Assembly: GCA_963792385.1 (NCBI GenBank)
Contig: CAWBVZ010000003.1
Location: 664,575-728,574, forward strand
DNA from: DASSUW01 sp963792385
GTDB taxonomy: Bacteria; Actinomycetota; Thermoleophilia; Solirubrobacterales; Solirubrobacteraceae
Length of the DNA: 64,000 nt
Direction: 5' to 3'
The notes under the pieces are model-generated. The model had not been told where the DNA came from. It was given only the letters and a program-made list of their open reading frames with translations, and did not search any database. Shown in pieces: positions 1-8,171 of this stretch; the first letter of the stretch is position 1, and each line of letters opens with the position of its first letter. A program made the translations under genes and the position numbers.

Positions 1-1149
1 GTGGCACGCGGTGGCGTCGCCGGTCCGGCCGACGTAGCCGATCAGCTCGCCGGTGCGGACACGGTCGCCGGCGTCGACGAGCGCGGGCGCGCGCAGGTGC
101 ATGTAGCCGTAGTCGACGCCGGTCTTCTCCCCGTTGATGACGATGTAGTGGCCGGCGCGGCTGTGGTACTGCTTGAACTTGACCACCCCGCCGCGCGCCG
201 CCCACAGCGGCGTGCCACACGCGGCGAACACGTCTTGGCCCTGATGGCCACGGCCACCGCCGAACGAGGCGACGAATTCGCCGTAGCCGTGAGGGCCCCG
301 CACGGGGAACTGGTTGCGCAGGAACTGGAAGGCGGCGGGATCCGGCGTGCCCTGTGCCGCGCTCGCGCTGACGGCTCGGAGGCCCGCGGGACTCACCGCG
401 GAAACACGGAACGAGTAGCTCCCCTCCCGCTGCAGTCGGCCCCCTGCGGTGCCGTCCCAGGCCAGCCGCTGTGGCGTCTCGGCGGAAACGTCGCCGGCCT
501 GCCAGCTTGCGATGACGGCGCCGTCGCTCGCACGCACGAGTTCGACGAGCACGCTCATCGACGAGTCGCCGTGCACGACGTAGGAGACCTCTGCAGGTCG
601 CGCCGCATCGAAGAACGCCCGCCGTGCGCGGGTCTGCACCTCGATCGTCGGGGGCGCTCCGGCCGCCTTAAGCGACGCCGGCGCCTCGATTGCCACGGGC
701 TTGGCGCTCGGTGCTGAGTGGAGGCCGTCGCGGTCGGCGACGAGCAGCGCACCGCTCGTCGCGCCGAGTGGGACACGGACGGTGACGACCTGCTTTGTGC
801 GCCGCAGAGGCGCGGCGGCAATATCGTCGGCGTCGCCCTCGCCGCCCATGAAGACGACTTCGTACGCACGGCCCAGCGTACGCCCGCGCAGCCGCAGCAG
901 CGAGCCGCTCGCGGCCGGGCACGAGCGCACGCAGCGCCACGAACGCAGGACCGGAGCCGGGCGCACGACCACGCCGGGCGGTGGGGCGGACGTCGCCGGC
1001 GGGCGTGGCGCGGCACCGGGGGAGGTACCGCCGGTCGACTGCGCAGCAGAGGAGCCGGCGAGCCCGAGGCTCGCGAGGGCGGCGACGCTCACGGCGTATG
1101 CAGTTGTGCGCCCGCGACGTGTCGCGGCAATCCCCCGGTATCGCCCCAT
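1..1149 (-). CDS. Secreted M23 metallopeptidase (left-edge partial)
   Basis: Probable peptidoglycan endopeptidase acting outside the membrane; 383 residues are visible and the C-terminus lies beyond the left edge. An N-terminal basic stretch is followed by a hydrophobic, Ala-rich segment ending near SSAAQ, a plausible signal peptide. The middle (roughly residues 60-250) resembles Ig-like spacer domains. The C-terminal part shows the M23/LytM pattern: GHQGQD gives the first zinc ligands (HxxxD), GYMHL follows, and the last visible residues are ACH, matching the HxH-like end of the family. The start ATG at 1149 has AGGAG just upstream and an in-frame TAG a few codons before it, so no longer start exists. 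It is preceded by a ydaO-type riboswitch, the usual arrangement for actinobacterial cell-wall hydrolases. Family assignment is firm; the cleaved bond is not known. Confidence 0.9.
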   Translation of the reverse strand, partial: MGRYRGIAATRRGRTTAYAVSVAALASLGLAGSSAAQSTGGTSPGAAPRPPATSAPPPGVVVRPAPVLRSWRCVRSCPAASGSLLRLRGRTLGRAYEVVFMGGEGDADDIAAAPLRRTKQVVTVRVPLGATSGALLVADRDGLHSAPSAKPVAIEAPASLKAAGAPPTIEVQTRARRAFFDAARPAEVSYVVHGDSSMSVLVELVRASDGAVIASWQAGDVSAETPQRLAWDGTAGGRLQREGSYSFRVSAVSPAGLRAVSASAAQGTPDPAAFQFLRNQFPVRGPHGYGEFVASFGGGRGHQGQDVFAACGTPLWAARGGVVKFKQYHSRAGHYIVINGEKTGVDYGYMHLRAPALVDAGDRVRTGELIGYVGRTGDATACH

Positions 1150-1162
1150 CCGCTCCTGCTTA

Positions 1163-1284
1163 TCGGCGGCCTACGGGGTTAGCTGACGGGCTCGCGCACT
1201 ACGCGCTACCAGGCGGCATTGCCTGGATTCGCCCCAGAATTGCGGTTCCCCCGTTCCGCCTGTCCCAGGCGGATTCGGCCGTAT
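1163..1284 (-). promoter_or_regulatory. ydaO-yuaA (c-di-AMP) riboswitch
   Basis: On the minus strand the leader carries the conserved blocks of the ydaO aptamer in order: ACGGGGGAACCGC, then TGGGGCGAATCCAGG, then CCGTCAGCTAACCCCGTAGG. The flanking ACGGCC and GGCCG can close helix P1. It ends 14 bases before the ATG of the M23 peptidase gene. This RNA class binds cyclic di-AMP and in actinobacteria commonly turns off cell-wall hydrolase genes when c-di-AMP is high. Boundaries are read by eye. No separate terminator stem was identified, so control could act on translation. Confidence 0.88.
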
Positions 1285-1299
1285 CTGTGAACGGCCGGG

Positions 1300-1305
1300 A
1301 GTATA
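1300..1305 (-). promoter_or_regulatory. Candidate -10 box for the M23 leader
   Basis: TATACT on the minus strand lies about 16 bases upstream of the riboswitch P1 helix, where a transcript containing the whole aptamer should begin. No good -35 hexamer is visible at the expected distance, so this is a weak call. Confidence 0.35.
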
Positions 1306-1330
1306 TGCACGAGTCCCGGACGGCGGCGCG

Positions 1331-2588
1331 TCAGCCGACGGCGGTGTTCATGTCGGTTTGGATCTGGGTTGGGGTGAGGGCGGTGTTGTAGATGCGGACG
1401 TCGTCGAGTCGGCCGGCGAACCATTCGCCCCAGATGCTGTTGCCGCCGAGGCGCAGCACGCCGGTGCTGGTGTTCATGGAGCCGGCTCGGTTGGCGCTGG
1501 CGATCTGGGTGCCGCCGCGGTAGAGGCGCACGACGGCGCCGTCGTAGGTGGCGGCCAGATGCGTCCAGGTGTTCAGCGGCAGGACCGATCCGGCGGGCCC
1601 GATCGCTTCGCCGTAGCCGGTCGCGCCGACGGTCGTGATGCTCGCGTTGGGGACCGTGGCGCCGCCGCTGTAGAGCCCGTAGTTCAGGTCGTTCGGGCGT
1701 TCCTTGATGATCGCGGTGCGCCAGTTGCTGGTGTTGGTCGGGTTCACCCACGCCTCCAGCGTCATGCCGGTCGTGAGATCGAGGTCGTTGGCGTCGGCGA
1801 TCGTGATCCAGTCGTTGACGCCGTCGAACGAGACGGCGCGCCCGTTGCGCCCGGTCGTCGTGCGCGTCGCGCCGCTGATCGTGCCGGTGTGCGCGCGGCC
1901 GGTGGCGTCGGTGACCGCGGTGCCGGTGGTCTCCTCAAATCCATAGGCGGCGATCGGCTGCGGGCCGGCGGGCGCGCTGTTGTCGACCGTCACGGCGACC
2001 GACGCCGCGGTCTGACGATTGCCCGCCGCGTCGCGCGCGACCGCGCTCAACGTGTGTGCGCCCGCGGTCGCAGCGGTGCTGTCCCAGCTGACCGAGTACG
2101 GCGCGCTGGTGTCCTCAAGACCGAGATCGGTGCCATCCAGTCGGAACTGCACACCGGCGACGCCGACGTCATCGCTCGCCGACGCGGTCACCGACACCGA
2201 CCCACGCACGGTCGCGCCGGCCGCCGGCGCCGTCACCGCGACCGTCGGCAACGTGGTGTCCGCCAACGCCGTCCCGGCAACCTCCGATGACGCCGCGCTC
2301 GCGTTGCCCGCATCGTCCTCGGCGATCACGCGGTAGAAGTAGCCGCCCGCCACCAGCGGCGAATCGACATACGTCGTTGCCGTCACCGTCGCGATCCGGG
2401 TCGCCGTCGACGGCGTAAACCCGGCGGTCGTCGACGCGGTGCAGCACGTACCGCGCCACACCCACGTTGTCCGTCGACGCATCCCAACGCACCGACACCT
2501 GACCGAGCGACCCCGTCGCCGCCACCCCACCCGGCACCGACGGCGCCATCGTATCCGCCGCCGGTACCTGCCCGACGGCGGTGTTCAT
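1331..2588 (-). pseudogene. Second FN3-Ig-LamG module of the copper-radical oxidase, out of frame
   Basis: This stretch encodes a second copy of the FN3, Ig-like and LamG module found at the end of the oxidase upstream. It reads in two pieces: 2588 to about 2440 (frame of MNTAVGQVPAADTM) and about 2440 to 1331 (from the FTPSTATRIATV region to the end). Comparison with the first copy locates one extra base near 2647, where the forward strand has GAGTCTGG against GAGTCGG in the other copy. A second extra base lies near 2438, in the YVLHR segment. Removing both would give one continuous reading frame with the 5271 start. So this is either the broken tail of that gene or an intact tail with two sequence errors. 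There is no independent start site. Confidence 0.75.
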
Positions 2589-3795
2589 GTCGGTTTGGAT
2601 CTGGGTTGGGGTGAGGGCGGTGTTGTAGATGCGGACGTCGTCGAGTCTGGCCGGCGAACCATTCGCCCCAGATGCTGTTGCCGCCGAGGCGCAGCACGCC
2701 GGTGCTGGTGTTCATGGAGCCGGCTCGGTTGGCGCTGGCGATCTGGGTGCCGCCGCGGAAGAGGCGCACGACGGCGCCGTCGTAGGTGGCGGCCAGATGC
2801 GTCCAGGTGTTCAGCGGCAGGACCGATCCGGCGGGCCCGATCGCTTCGCCGTAGCCGGTCGCGCCGACGGTCGTGATGCTCGCGTTGGGGACCGTGGCGC
2901 CGCCGCTGTAGAGCCCGTAGTTCAGGTCGTTCGGGCGTTCCTTGATGATCGCGGTGCGCCAGTTGCTGGTGTTGGTCGGGTTCACCCACGCCTCCAGCGT
3001 CATGCCGGTCGTGAGATCGAGGTCGTTGGCGTCGGCGATCGTGATCCAGTCGTTGACGCCGTCGAACGAGACGGCGCGCCCGTTGCGCCCGGTCGTCGTG
3101 CGCGTCGCGCCGCTGATCGTGCCGGTGTGCGCGCGGCCGGTGGCGTCGGTGACCGCGGTGCCGGTGGTCTCCTCAAATCCATAGGCGGCGATCGGCTGCG
3201 GGCCGGCGGGCGCGCTGTTGTCGACCGTCACGGCGACCGACGCCGCGGTCTGACGATTGCCCGCCGCGTCCCGCGCGACCGCGCTCAACGTGTGTGCGCC
3301 CGCGGTCGCAGCGGTGCTGTCCCAGCTGACCGAGTACGGCGCGCTGGTGTCCTCAAGACCGAGATCGGTGCCATCCAGTCGGAACTGCACACCGGCGACG
3401 CCGACGTCATCGCTCGCCGACGCGGTCACCGACACCGACCCACGCACGGTCGCGCCGGCCGCCGGCGCCGTCACCGCGACCGTCGGCAACGTGGTGTCCG
3501 CCAACGCCGTCCCGGCAACCTCCGATGACGCCGCGCTCGCGTTGCCCGCATCGTCCTCGGCGATCACGCGGTAGAAGTAGCCGCCCGCCACCAGCGGCGA
3601 ATCGACATACGTCGTTGCCGTCACCGTCGCGATCCGCGTCGCCGTCGACGGCGTAAACCCGGACGTCGCGGACCGGTGCAGCACATACCGCGCCACACCC
3701 ACGTTGTCCGTCGACGCATCCCAACGCACCGACACCTGACCGAGCGACCCCGTCGCCGCCACCCCACCCGGCACCGACGGCGCCACCGTATCGGG
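1335..3795. repeat. Tandem duplication of about 1.2 kb (FN3-Ig-LamG module)
   Basis: Two nearly identical direct copies, about 1335-2555 and 2572-3795, are offset by 1237-1238 bases. Without the two single-base insertions the offset would be 1236, exactly 412 codons, so the duplication is a module repeat in frame. Long stretches are identical base for base, showing a recent duplication or strong gene conversion. No transposase or terminal inverted repeat accompanies it. Confidence 0.9.
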
Positions 3796-5271
3796 GTCAG
3801 AGGACAGGGGCAGGATCGCCGCCTGGGACGGGACGCCGTTGTCGTCGACCAGGAACACGTAGTAGACGCCGGGCGGCGCGAGGTTCCGGTTGGCCGGGCC
3901 GGCGATGACCAGCCGGCCGTTCTCGCGCGTGAAGTTCAGCTCGTCGTAACGCTGGTCCATGTTGATGCCGTGGGTGACCGAACCGGTTCGCACGAGGCTG
4001 ACCTTCGCGATCCGAGCGGCATCGGGCGTGTCGATGGTGAACGAGGCGCCGTAGTGGAGCCGACCGGGGGCGACCGTGATCTGGGGCCGCGGTCCCTTGT
4101 GCAGGTACGGAGGCGAGAAGATCTCGGCGTTGGTCTCGTTCGGCATCAGCGAGCCGTCGAGTCGTCCGCTGCCCGCGAGCAGGATCCGGCCGTCGGGAAG
4201 CAGGAGCGAGGTGTTGTGGTAGCCGCGCGGCCGCACGCTTTCCGCCATCGGCGTCCACGTGTCCGTTTCGGGATGCCAGATCTCCGGTTCAAGAACGGCC
4301 GTGGTCCTGACGTCGTTTCCGTGTGACCCGCGCTGGCCGCCCATCGCAAGCACGTCGCCGTCAGGCAGCATGGTCAGCGTGTGGAACACGCGCTGCCACT
4401 TCATCGGCGAGGCCTCTCGCCACGACGGCACGGTCTGCGTCATGTCGATCGCGGCCGCCCGATTCGAGATCGGGTGGTTCAGCATGTCGGGGTCGCTGTA
4501 GGTCCCGCTCTTGAGGATCTTGCCCGGGCGGTACATGACCGCGCTCGCGCCGTCGATCGGGGATTGGCTGGCGAGCGTCGACCACTGGCCGGTGGAGACA
4601 TCCAGCATGCGCGTCGTCCGGTCGGGACCGGCGTCCACGACGCGGCCGTCGGGTAGCACGAACATGAACGGATACAACGGCATCGCCCGCCCGGCCGTGG
4701 GCATGGAGGTGATCGTCCCGGTGGCCGGATCGAAGACCTCGGGCACCGTCTGCGACGAGGCGAAGAACGGTCCGTATGGACCGCCCGTGGTGATCGCATC
4801 GCCGGAGACGACGAGCACGCGGCCGTTCGGGAGCGTCGTGGTGGTGGGGTACCAGCGCCCACGAGCCATGATCGGGCCGCGCGTCCACGAGCCCGCGGCC
4901 GGGTTCAGGAGCGCGGTCTCGCGGATGCCGACGTACGGAGCGAAGTGGCCGCCGGCGACGAACACACGTCCGTCGGGTAGCAGCACGTGAGCCGAGCAGA
5001 AGAGATTCAGCCCCGACGGGCGCGGGTCGAACGTCCCGGTCGCCGGGTCCCAGACGCGCTCGGAGTTGACCGCCGCGCTGAAGCCGTCCCACATCGCAAC
5101 CTTGCCGTTGGACAGCACCGATGCATGGATCGCGACGAGCGGCCAGTTGACCGGCGCGGTCCAGGTGCCCACCTGATCGGGTGTGCCAGGCGCCGCCTCC
5201 GCGGAGGCGGACCCGGCGGCGAGGCCGATCACGAGGGCAAGACACGACGTGATCGACTTGAGCGTTCGCAC
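2383..5271 (-). CDS. Secreted copper-radical oxidase (galactose/glyoxal oxidase, GlxA-like) with FN3, Ig and LamG domains
   Basis: Extracellular alcohol or aldehyde oxidase candidate producing H2O2. Residues 1-27 form a signal peptide ending SAEA. A kelch beta-propeller and DUF1929-type C-terminal domain (about 30-495) carry the copper-radical site in the expected places: Cys92 in LNLFCSAH and Tyr141 in GRWYPTT (thioether pair), Tyr351-His352 in RGYHNTS, and His434 in THGINMDQ. An FN3 domain (about 500-590), an Ig-like domain (590-690) and a LamG-type domain (700-905) follow. After about residue 908 the reading frame leaves the LamG sequence (QTRRRPHLQH), caused by one extra base near 2647, so the last 50 or so residues are not genuine. 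The start ATG at 5271 is divergent from rplM. Streptomyces GlxA acts in cell-surface glycan deposition; a similar role here is inference. Confidence 0.85.
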   Translation of the reverse strand: MRTLKSITSCLALVIGLAAGSASAEAAPGTPDQVGTWTAPVNWPLVAIHASVLSNGKVAMWDGFSAAVNSERVWDPATGTFDPRPSGLNLFCSAHVLLPDGRVFVAGGHFAPYVGIRETALLNPAAGSWTRGPIMARGRWYPTTTTLPNGRVLVVSGDAITTGGPYGPFFASSQTVPEVFDPATGTITSMPTAGRAMPLYPFMFVLPDGRVVDAGPDRTTRMLDVSTGQWSTLASQSPIDGASAVMYRPGKILKSGTYSDPDMLNHPISNRAAAIDMTQTVPSWREASPMKWQRVFHTLTMLPDGDVLAMGGQRGSHGNDVRTTAVLEPEIWHPETDTWTPMAESVRPRGYHNTSLLLPDGRILLAGSGRLDGSLMPNETNAEIFSPPYLHKGPRPQITVAPGRLHYGASFTIDTPDAARIAKVSLVRTGSVTHGINMDQRYDELNFTRENGRLVIAGPANRNLAPPGVYYVFLVDDNGVPSQAAILPLSSDPDTVAPSVPGGVAATGSLGQVSVRWDASTDNVGVARYVLHRSATSGFTPSTATRIATVTATTYVDSPLVAGGYFYRVIAEDDAGNASAASSEVAGTALADTTLPTVAVTAPAAGATVRGSVSVTASASDDVGVAGVQFRLDGTDLGLEDTSAPYSVSWDSTAATAGAHTLSAVARDAAGNRQTAASVAVTVDNSAPAGPQPIAAYGFEETTGTAVTDATGRAHTGTISGATRTTTGRNGRAVSFDGVNDWITIADANDLDLTTGMTLEAWVNPTNTSNWRTAIIKERPNDLNYGLYSGGATVPNASITTVGATGYGEAIGPAGSVLPLNTWTHLAATYDGAVVRLFRGGTQIASANRAGSMNTSTGVLRLGGNSIWGEWFAGQTRRRPHLQHRPHPNPDPNRHEHRRRAGTGGGYDGAVGAGWGGGDGVARSGVGALGCVDGQRGCGAVRAAPRRRPPGLRRRRRPGSRR

Positions 5272-5421
5272 CTGCGGATTGTCCTCGCGTCGCGGGGCCC
5301 GTGGCTACTACACGTTTGGCCAGGGTCTGCGCGGCGCGCGGCGGCGGCAGCGTCCGGCTATCATGGTCGGCCGCCGCGTGGTCACACGTGGCCTGTCCGT
5401 GCCCACGACCGGAATCAACTC

Positions 5422-5856
5422 TTGAAGACCTACGTCGCCACCCCACTCGATCGCGAGCGCAACTGGGTGCTCGTGGACGCCGAGGGCAAGACCCTCGGCC
5501 GTCTCGCGACCCAGATCGCCGACACCCTGCGCGGCAAGCGCAAGCCGACCTACACGCCACACGTGGACGTGGGCGACTTCGTGGTCGTCGTGAACGCCGA
5601 GAAGATCTCGGTCACCGGCGCGAAGCTGCAGGAGAAGCTCTACCACCGGCACTCCGGCTATCCCGGAGGCCTCAAGACCCGCACGCTCAACGACATGCTC
5701 GAGCGCCGCCCCGAGGAGGTCATCCGCCTCGCCGTGCGCGGCATGCTTCCCAAGAACCGGCTGGCCCGCAAGCAGCTGACCAAGCTGAAGATCTACGCCG
5801 GTCCCGAGCATCCGCACGAGGCGCAGAAGCCGCAACCGATGGAGATCCAGACCTGA
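5422..5856 (+). CDS. rplM: 50S ribosomal protein L13
   Basis: Large-subunit ribosomal protein of 144 residues, the normal family length. The start is TTG at 5422, giving LKTYVATPL, which matches typical L13 beginnings. Family motifs include GKTLGRLAT near the N-terminus and the block GYPGGLKTRT. The gene overlaps rpsI by one base (TGATG), the universal rplM-rpsI pair, so the two are co-transcribed. A TATCAT box near 5358 could be the -10 of the operon promoter in the gap shared with the divergent oxidase gene, but no -35 is clear. Confidence 0.96.
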   Translation: MKTYVATPLDRERNWVLVDAEGKTLGRLATQIADTLRGKRKPTYTPHVDVGDFVVVVNAEKISVTGAKLQEKLYHRHSGYPGGLKTRTLNDMLERRPEEVIRLAVRGMLPKNRLARKQLTKLKIYAGPEHPHEAQKPQPMEIQT

Positions 5857-6737
5857 TGGCCGAGGACAAGCCGGGCGACGTCAACGAGCCGGAGGAGCCC
5901 ACCGCCGAGGCGCCTGCCGAAGAGCAGCCCGCGGAGGAGTCGCCTGCCGTCGAGGAGCCCGCTGCCGAGGAGCAGCCGGTCGCCGAGGCTCCCGCAGAGC
6001 CCGAGGCCGCGGCGGAGGAGCCCGAGGCTCCGGCTGACGAGCCCGAGGCCCCGGCTGAGCCGGAGACCGCGGCTGAGCCGGTCGCCGAAGAGGCACCCGA
6101 GGTCGTGGTCGAAGGCGACGCGATCGTCACCGGCGAGGAGATCGACGACGAGGTCGCCGCGACCCCGCGCGTCAAGCCCGAGATCCCTGGCGCTGACCTC
6201 GAGGTCGACATCGTCCGCGAGGACGAGATCCGCCGCGGCGAGTCGCGCTGGAGCGAGGACGGCGACGAAGAGTTGTCCGGCGAAGAGGGCGAGGAGAGCG
6301 AGGACTCCGAGCCGCAGCCGATCGCGGACGCCGCGATCGACCTCGCCGCAGGCGCGCGCTACACCGCGACCGGCAAGCGCAAGACCGCCGTCGCGCGCGT
6401 GATCCTCAAGCCGGGCACCGGCGCGTACGAGATCAACGGCCGCACGCTCGAGCAGCACTTCCCCCGCCACACGCTTCAGCGCAACATCCGCCAGCCGCTC
6501 GAGACGGTCGGCTACGAGAGCCGGATGGACGTCGTGGCATTGATGCACGGCGGCGGCGTCTCGGCCCAGGCCGGCGCGCTGCGGCACGGCATCTCGCGCG
6601 CGCTCCTCGAGGCCGATCCGAACCTGCGGTCCGAGCTCAAGCGCCGCGGCTTCCTCACGCGCGACGCGCGCGTGAAGGAACGCAAGAAGGCCGGCCTCAA
6701 GAAGGCCCGCAAGAAGCCGCAGTTCTCGAAGAGGTAG
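5856..6737 (+). CDS. rpsI: 30S ribosomal protein S9 with long acidic N-terminal extension
   Basis: Small-subunit protein S9. The canonical S9 domain occupies residues 166-293, starting at GARYTATGKRKTAVARV and ending in the invariant basic tail KKPQFSKR that reaches the P-site tRNA. The first 165 residues are an extension very rich in Glu, Pro and Ala (repeats such as EPEAPA and EEPEA), far longer than the usual S9 of about 130 residues. No better start exists next to the core domain, and the ATG overlaps the rplM stop by one base. The extension is probably disordered; its role is unknown. Confidence 0.95.
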   Translation: MAEDKPGDVNEPEEPTAEAPAEEQPAEESPAVEEPAAEEQPVAEAPAEPEAAAEEPEAPADEPEAPAEPETAAEPVAEEAPEVVVEGDAIVTGEEIDDEVAATPRVKPEIPGADLEVDIVREDEIRRGESRWSEDGDEELSGEEGEESEDSEPQPIADAAIDLAAGARYTATGKRKTAVARVILKPGTGAYEINGRTLEQHFPRHTLQRNIRQPLETVGYESRMDVVALMHGGGVSAQAGALRHGISRALLEADPNLRSELKRRGFLTRDARVKERKKAGLKKARKKPQFSKR

Positions 6738-8065
6738 TGGGTCCCGCCCACTTGGCGGTGCCCGTCGCCACTCGCAAGCTCTTCGGCACCGACGGCGTCC
6801 GGGGCGTCGCCGGGGAGTTCCTCTCCGCCGAACTCGCCCTGTCGCTCGCCCGTGCGGCCACGGCCCGTGTCCAGGGCGACGCCCCCGCGCGCGTGCTCGT
6901 CATCCGCGACACGCGCGAATCGGGCGAGATGCTCGAGGCCGCGGTCGCGGCGGGGATCGCGGCTGCCGGCGGCGAGGCGCTGCTCGGCGGCGTGCTCCCG
7001 ACGCCCGGAGCGCCGCTGCTGATCGAGCGCTACGGGTTCGACCTCGCGGTCGTGCTGTCGGCCTCGCACAACCCGTACCAGGACAATGGCATCAAGTTCT
7101 TCGGCGGCGACGGCTTCAAGCTCTCCGACGCCGTCGAGCTGGAGATCGAGGCGATGCTGGCAGCGCCCGGGCCGGCCCCCCGGATCGGGCGCGTGCGCCG
7201 GTTCCACGGCGCGCTGGAGGACTATCTGCGCGCCCTGCATGAGCGCTTCGCCGACCTCGACCTGACCGGGCGCCGCGTGCTGCTGGACTGCGCGAACGGC
7301 GCGACCTTCGAGGCCGGGCCGGAGATCTTCCGTCGCCTCGGCGCCCATGTCGACGTGATCGCGGCCGAGCCGGACGGTCGCAACATCAACGCCGGGTGCG
7401 GCTCGACGCACCTCGACCCGCTACAGGCGGCGCTGCCCGCCGGCGCCCACGACCTCGGCTTCGCGTTCGACGGCGACGGCGACCGCGTGCTCGCCGTGGA
7501 TCGGACCGGCGCCGTGATCGACGGCGACGAGATGATCGCCCTCGCCGCCAAGCACCTCGGCGTGAGCGGTGTCGCGGTTACGGTGATGACCAACTACGGC
7601 TTCCACGCCGCGATGCGCACGGCGGGCATCGAGGTCGCGATCACCAACGTCGGCGACCGCTACGTGCTCGAGGCGCTGCGCGAGCGCGGATGGACGCTCG
7701 GCGGCGAGCAGTCCGGTCACATCATCGACATGGGATTCGTGCCCTCCGGGGACGGCATCGCCGCGGCGCTGCTCGCCATGGAGGCGCTCGGAGACGGCGA
7801 CCTGCACGAGCGCAACGCGATGGAGAAACTCCCGCAAACGCTCGTCAACGTCCGCGTGCGCGACCGCGCCGCGCTGGACACCGCACCCGACGTGCACGCC
7901 GCGGTCGAGCGCGAGGCCGCGGCCCTCGAAGGCCGCGGACGCGTGCTCCTGCGCCCCAGCGGCACCGAGCCGCTGGTGCGCGTGATGGTCGAGGCCCCGA
8001 CGGCCGAGGAGGCGGAAAGCGTTTGCTCGCGCCTTGTCGCGCTGGTCGAGGCGCAGCTGGCCTGA
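6737..8065 (+). CDS. glmM: Phosphoglucosamine mutase
   Basis: Converts glucosamine-6-phosphate to glucosamine-1-phosphate for UDP-GlcNAc and so for peptidoglycan and polysaccharide synthesis. Motifs in order: RKLFGTDGVRG at the N-terminus, the phosphoserine loop LSASHNPYQDNG, the metal loop FDGDGDR, the sugar-binding GEQSGH and the C-terminal phosphate loop RPSGTEPLVR. The longest start, GTG at 6737, overlaps the rpsI stop by one base and gives 442 residues. An in-frame GTG at 6758 (MPVATRKLF) fits family N-termini better. It is followed by glmS, so two consecutive steps of the amino-sugar pathway are side by side. Confidence 0.95.
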   Translation: MGPAHLAVPVATRKLFGTDGVRGVAGEFLSAELALSLARAATARVQGDAPARVLVIRDTRESGEMLEAAVAAGIAAAGGEALLGGVLPTPGAPLLIERYGFDLAVVLSASHNPYQDNGIKFFGGDGFKLSDAVELEIEAMLAAPGPAPRIGRVRRFHGALEDYLRALHERFADLDLTGRRVLLDCANGATFEAGPEIFRRLGAHVDVIAAEPDGRNINAGCGSTHLDPLQAALPAGAHDLGFAFDGDGDRVLAVDRTGAVIDGDEMIALAAKHLGVSGVAVTVMTNYGFHAAMRTAGIEVAITNVGDRYVLEALRERGWTLGGEQSGHIIDMGFVPSGDGIAAALLAMEALGDGDLHERNAMEKLPQTLVNVRVRDRAALDTAPDVHAAVEREAAALEGRGRVLLRPSGTEPLVRVMVEAPTAEEAESVCSRLVALVEAQLA

Positions 8066-8171
8066 GACCAGCCTAAGCGGACGTTCAGTTCTCACGGAGG
8101 ACTAACGGACCGCGTCTAGAATGGCGGCCCGTCCACGGTTGGACCGAACAATGTGAGAGGAGGCCGGGCCC

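Noticed and set aside
1..717. Plus-strand open frame of 238 codons at the left edge
   Set aside because: It is the antisense of the M23 peptidase, rich in Arg/Ala/Gly/Val as expected from reversed GC-rich codons, with no domain motif.
1335..3795. Insertion sequence or transposon causing the 1.2-kb repeat
   Set aside because: Copies are coding modules in frame, without transposase or terminal inverted repeats.
8066..8171. glmS ribozyme upstream of glmS
   Set aside because: The 106-base gap is too short and lacks the recognisable ribozyme core; actinobacteria generally lack it.
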